Notes under the pieces: generated by a model
What the model saw: the letters and a program-made list of their open reading frames with translations, nothing else
What the model was told of the DNA's origin: nothing
Databases searched by the model: none
Translations under genes and position numbers: made by a program
Shown: in pieces, positions 63,954 through 64,000 of the stretch
How positions within the stretch are numbered: the first letter of the stretch is position 1
Layout: the number at the start of each line of letters is the position of its first letter
Source of the DNA: Bauldia litoralis
Lineage (GTDB): Bacteria > Pseudomonadota > Alphaproteobacteria > Rhizobiales > Kaistiaceae
NCBI GenBank assembly: GCA_945882315.1
Contig: CAMCWB010000006.1
Location: forward strand, 23,448 to 87,447
Length of the DNA: 64,000 bases
Direction of reading: 5' to 3'

Positions 63954-64000
63954 ATGACGAGCACTACCACGAAGCCCGAAGCCGTTCAGCCTGATACCGA
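63954..64000 (+). CDS. Start of an unidentified gene, 3'-partial
   Basis: ATG at 63954 follows CAGGAGACCACGCC, a good ribosome-binding site, and the frame stays open to the window edge (MTSTTTKPEAVQPDT, 15 codons). The Thr-rich start gives no family. A CRP-type palindrome lies upstream. Confidence 0.45.
   Translation, partial: MTSTTTKPEAVQPDT

Overview
This window looks like a chromosomal segment of an alphaproteobacterium, most likely of the order Hyphomicrobiales (Rhizobiales). The evidence is a GC-rich sequence with strong third-position GC, tight operons with 4-base start/stop overlaps, the cysG-DUF2849-cysI-cysH-DUF934 sulfur block, urtABCDE, several high-affinity ABC and TRAP uptake systems, and rhizobial-type intergenic palindromic repeats. 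No tRNA, rRNA, CRISPR array or complete insertion sequence was seen. The organism appears to be a metabolically versatile heterotroph with the Entner-Doudoroff enzymes edd and zwf.

Layout. (1) 1-10719: a catabolic cluster with two tandem FAD/GcvT-type N-methyl-amine dehydrogenases, a choline-kinase-like phosphotransferase, an M24 'pita-bread' hydrolase lacking one metal ligand, a TRAP transporter (dctPQM-like), a 3-hydroxyisobutyrate-dehydrogenase-like enzyme and an alpha/beta hydrolase lacking its serine nucleophile. (2) 10720-16048, minus strand: a branched-chain-amino-acid-type ABC transporter (SBP, livG, livF, livH, livM) split by large palindromic repeats. The SBP gene carries an in-frame amber codon. 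(3) 16410-21142: a three-gene operon of an E1-like/RRE protein, a YcaO protein with degenerate ATP-site motifs but a C-terminal PxPxP, and a large protein of unknown function. No precursor peptide was found. This is the most unusual part of the window. (4) 21332-29211, minus strand: pbpC and a bacterial alpha-2-macroglobulin, a periplasmic defence and repair pair. (5) 29460-35145: urtABCDE behind a good sigma-54 promoter. (6) 35351-39045: a sugar acetyltransferase, an orphan sugar-binding protein and a GH13 alpha-glucosidase.

(7) 39188-44415: siroheme synthesis and assimilatory APS/sulfite reduction. The intergenic leaders here carry repeated short hairpins with compensatory base changes. (8) 44419-53378: edd, a small membrane protein and a cupin, an SBP divergent from a formamidase/acetamidase across an AT-rich promoter region, zwf, duplicated NIPSNAP genes, a small secreted protein, a DUF2076 protein and a second cupin. 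(9) 53592-57079: a xylose/ribose-type sugar ABC transporter whose binding-protein gene has an in-frame amber codon. (10) 57217-60451: pcaI, pcaJ and pcaF (last steps of the beta-ketoadipate pathway) plus a YciI-like protein. (11) 60490-64000: a secreted proline-rich protein ending in a VHL-beta-like domain, a MATE exporter, a nested palindromic repeat/MITE-like element, a CRP-type palindrome and the first codons of a gene that leaves the window.

Taken together, the region is dominated by nutrient scavenging: amines, amino acids, urea, sulfate, sugars, amides and aromatic breakdown products. A RiPP-like modification operon is embedded in it. Several gene defects (two amber codons, a Walker A Gly-to-Cys change and two enzymes missing catalytic residues) could be real decay or sequence error and are flagged one by one.
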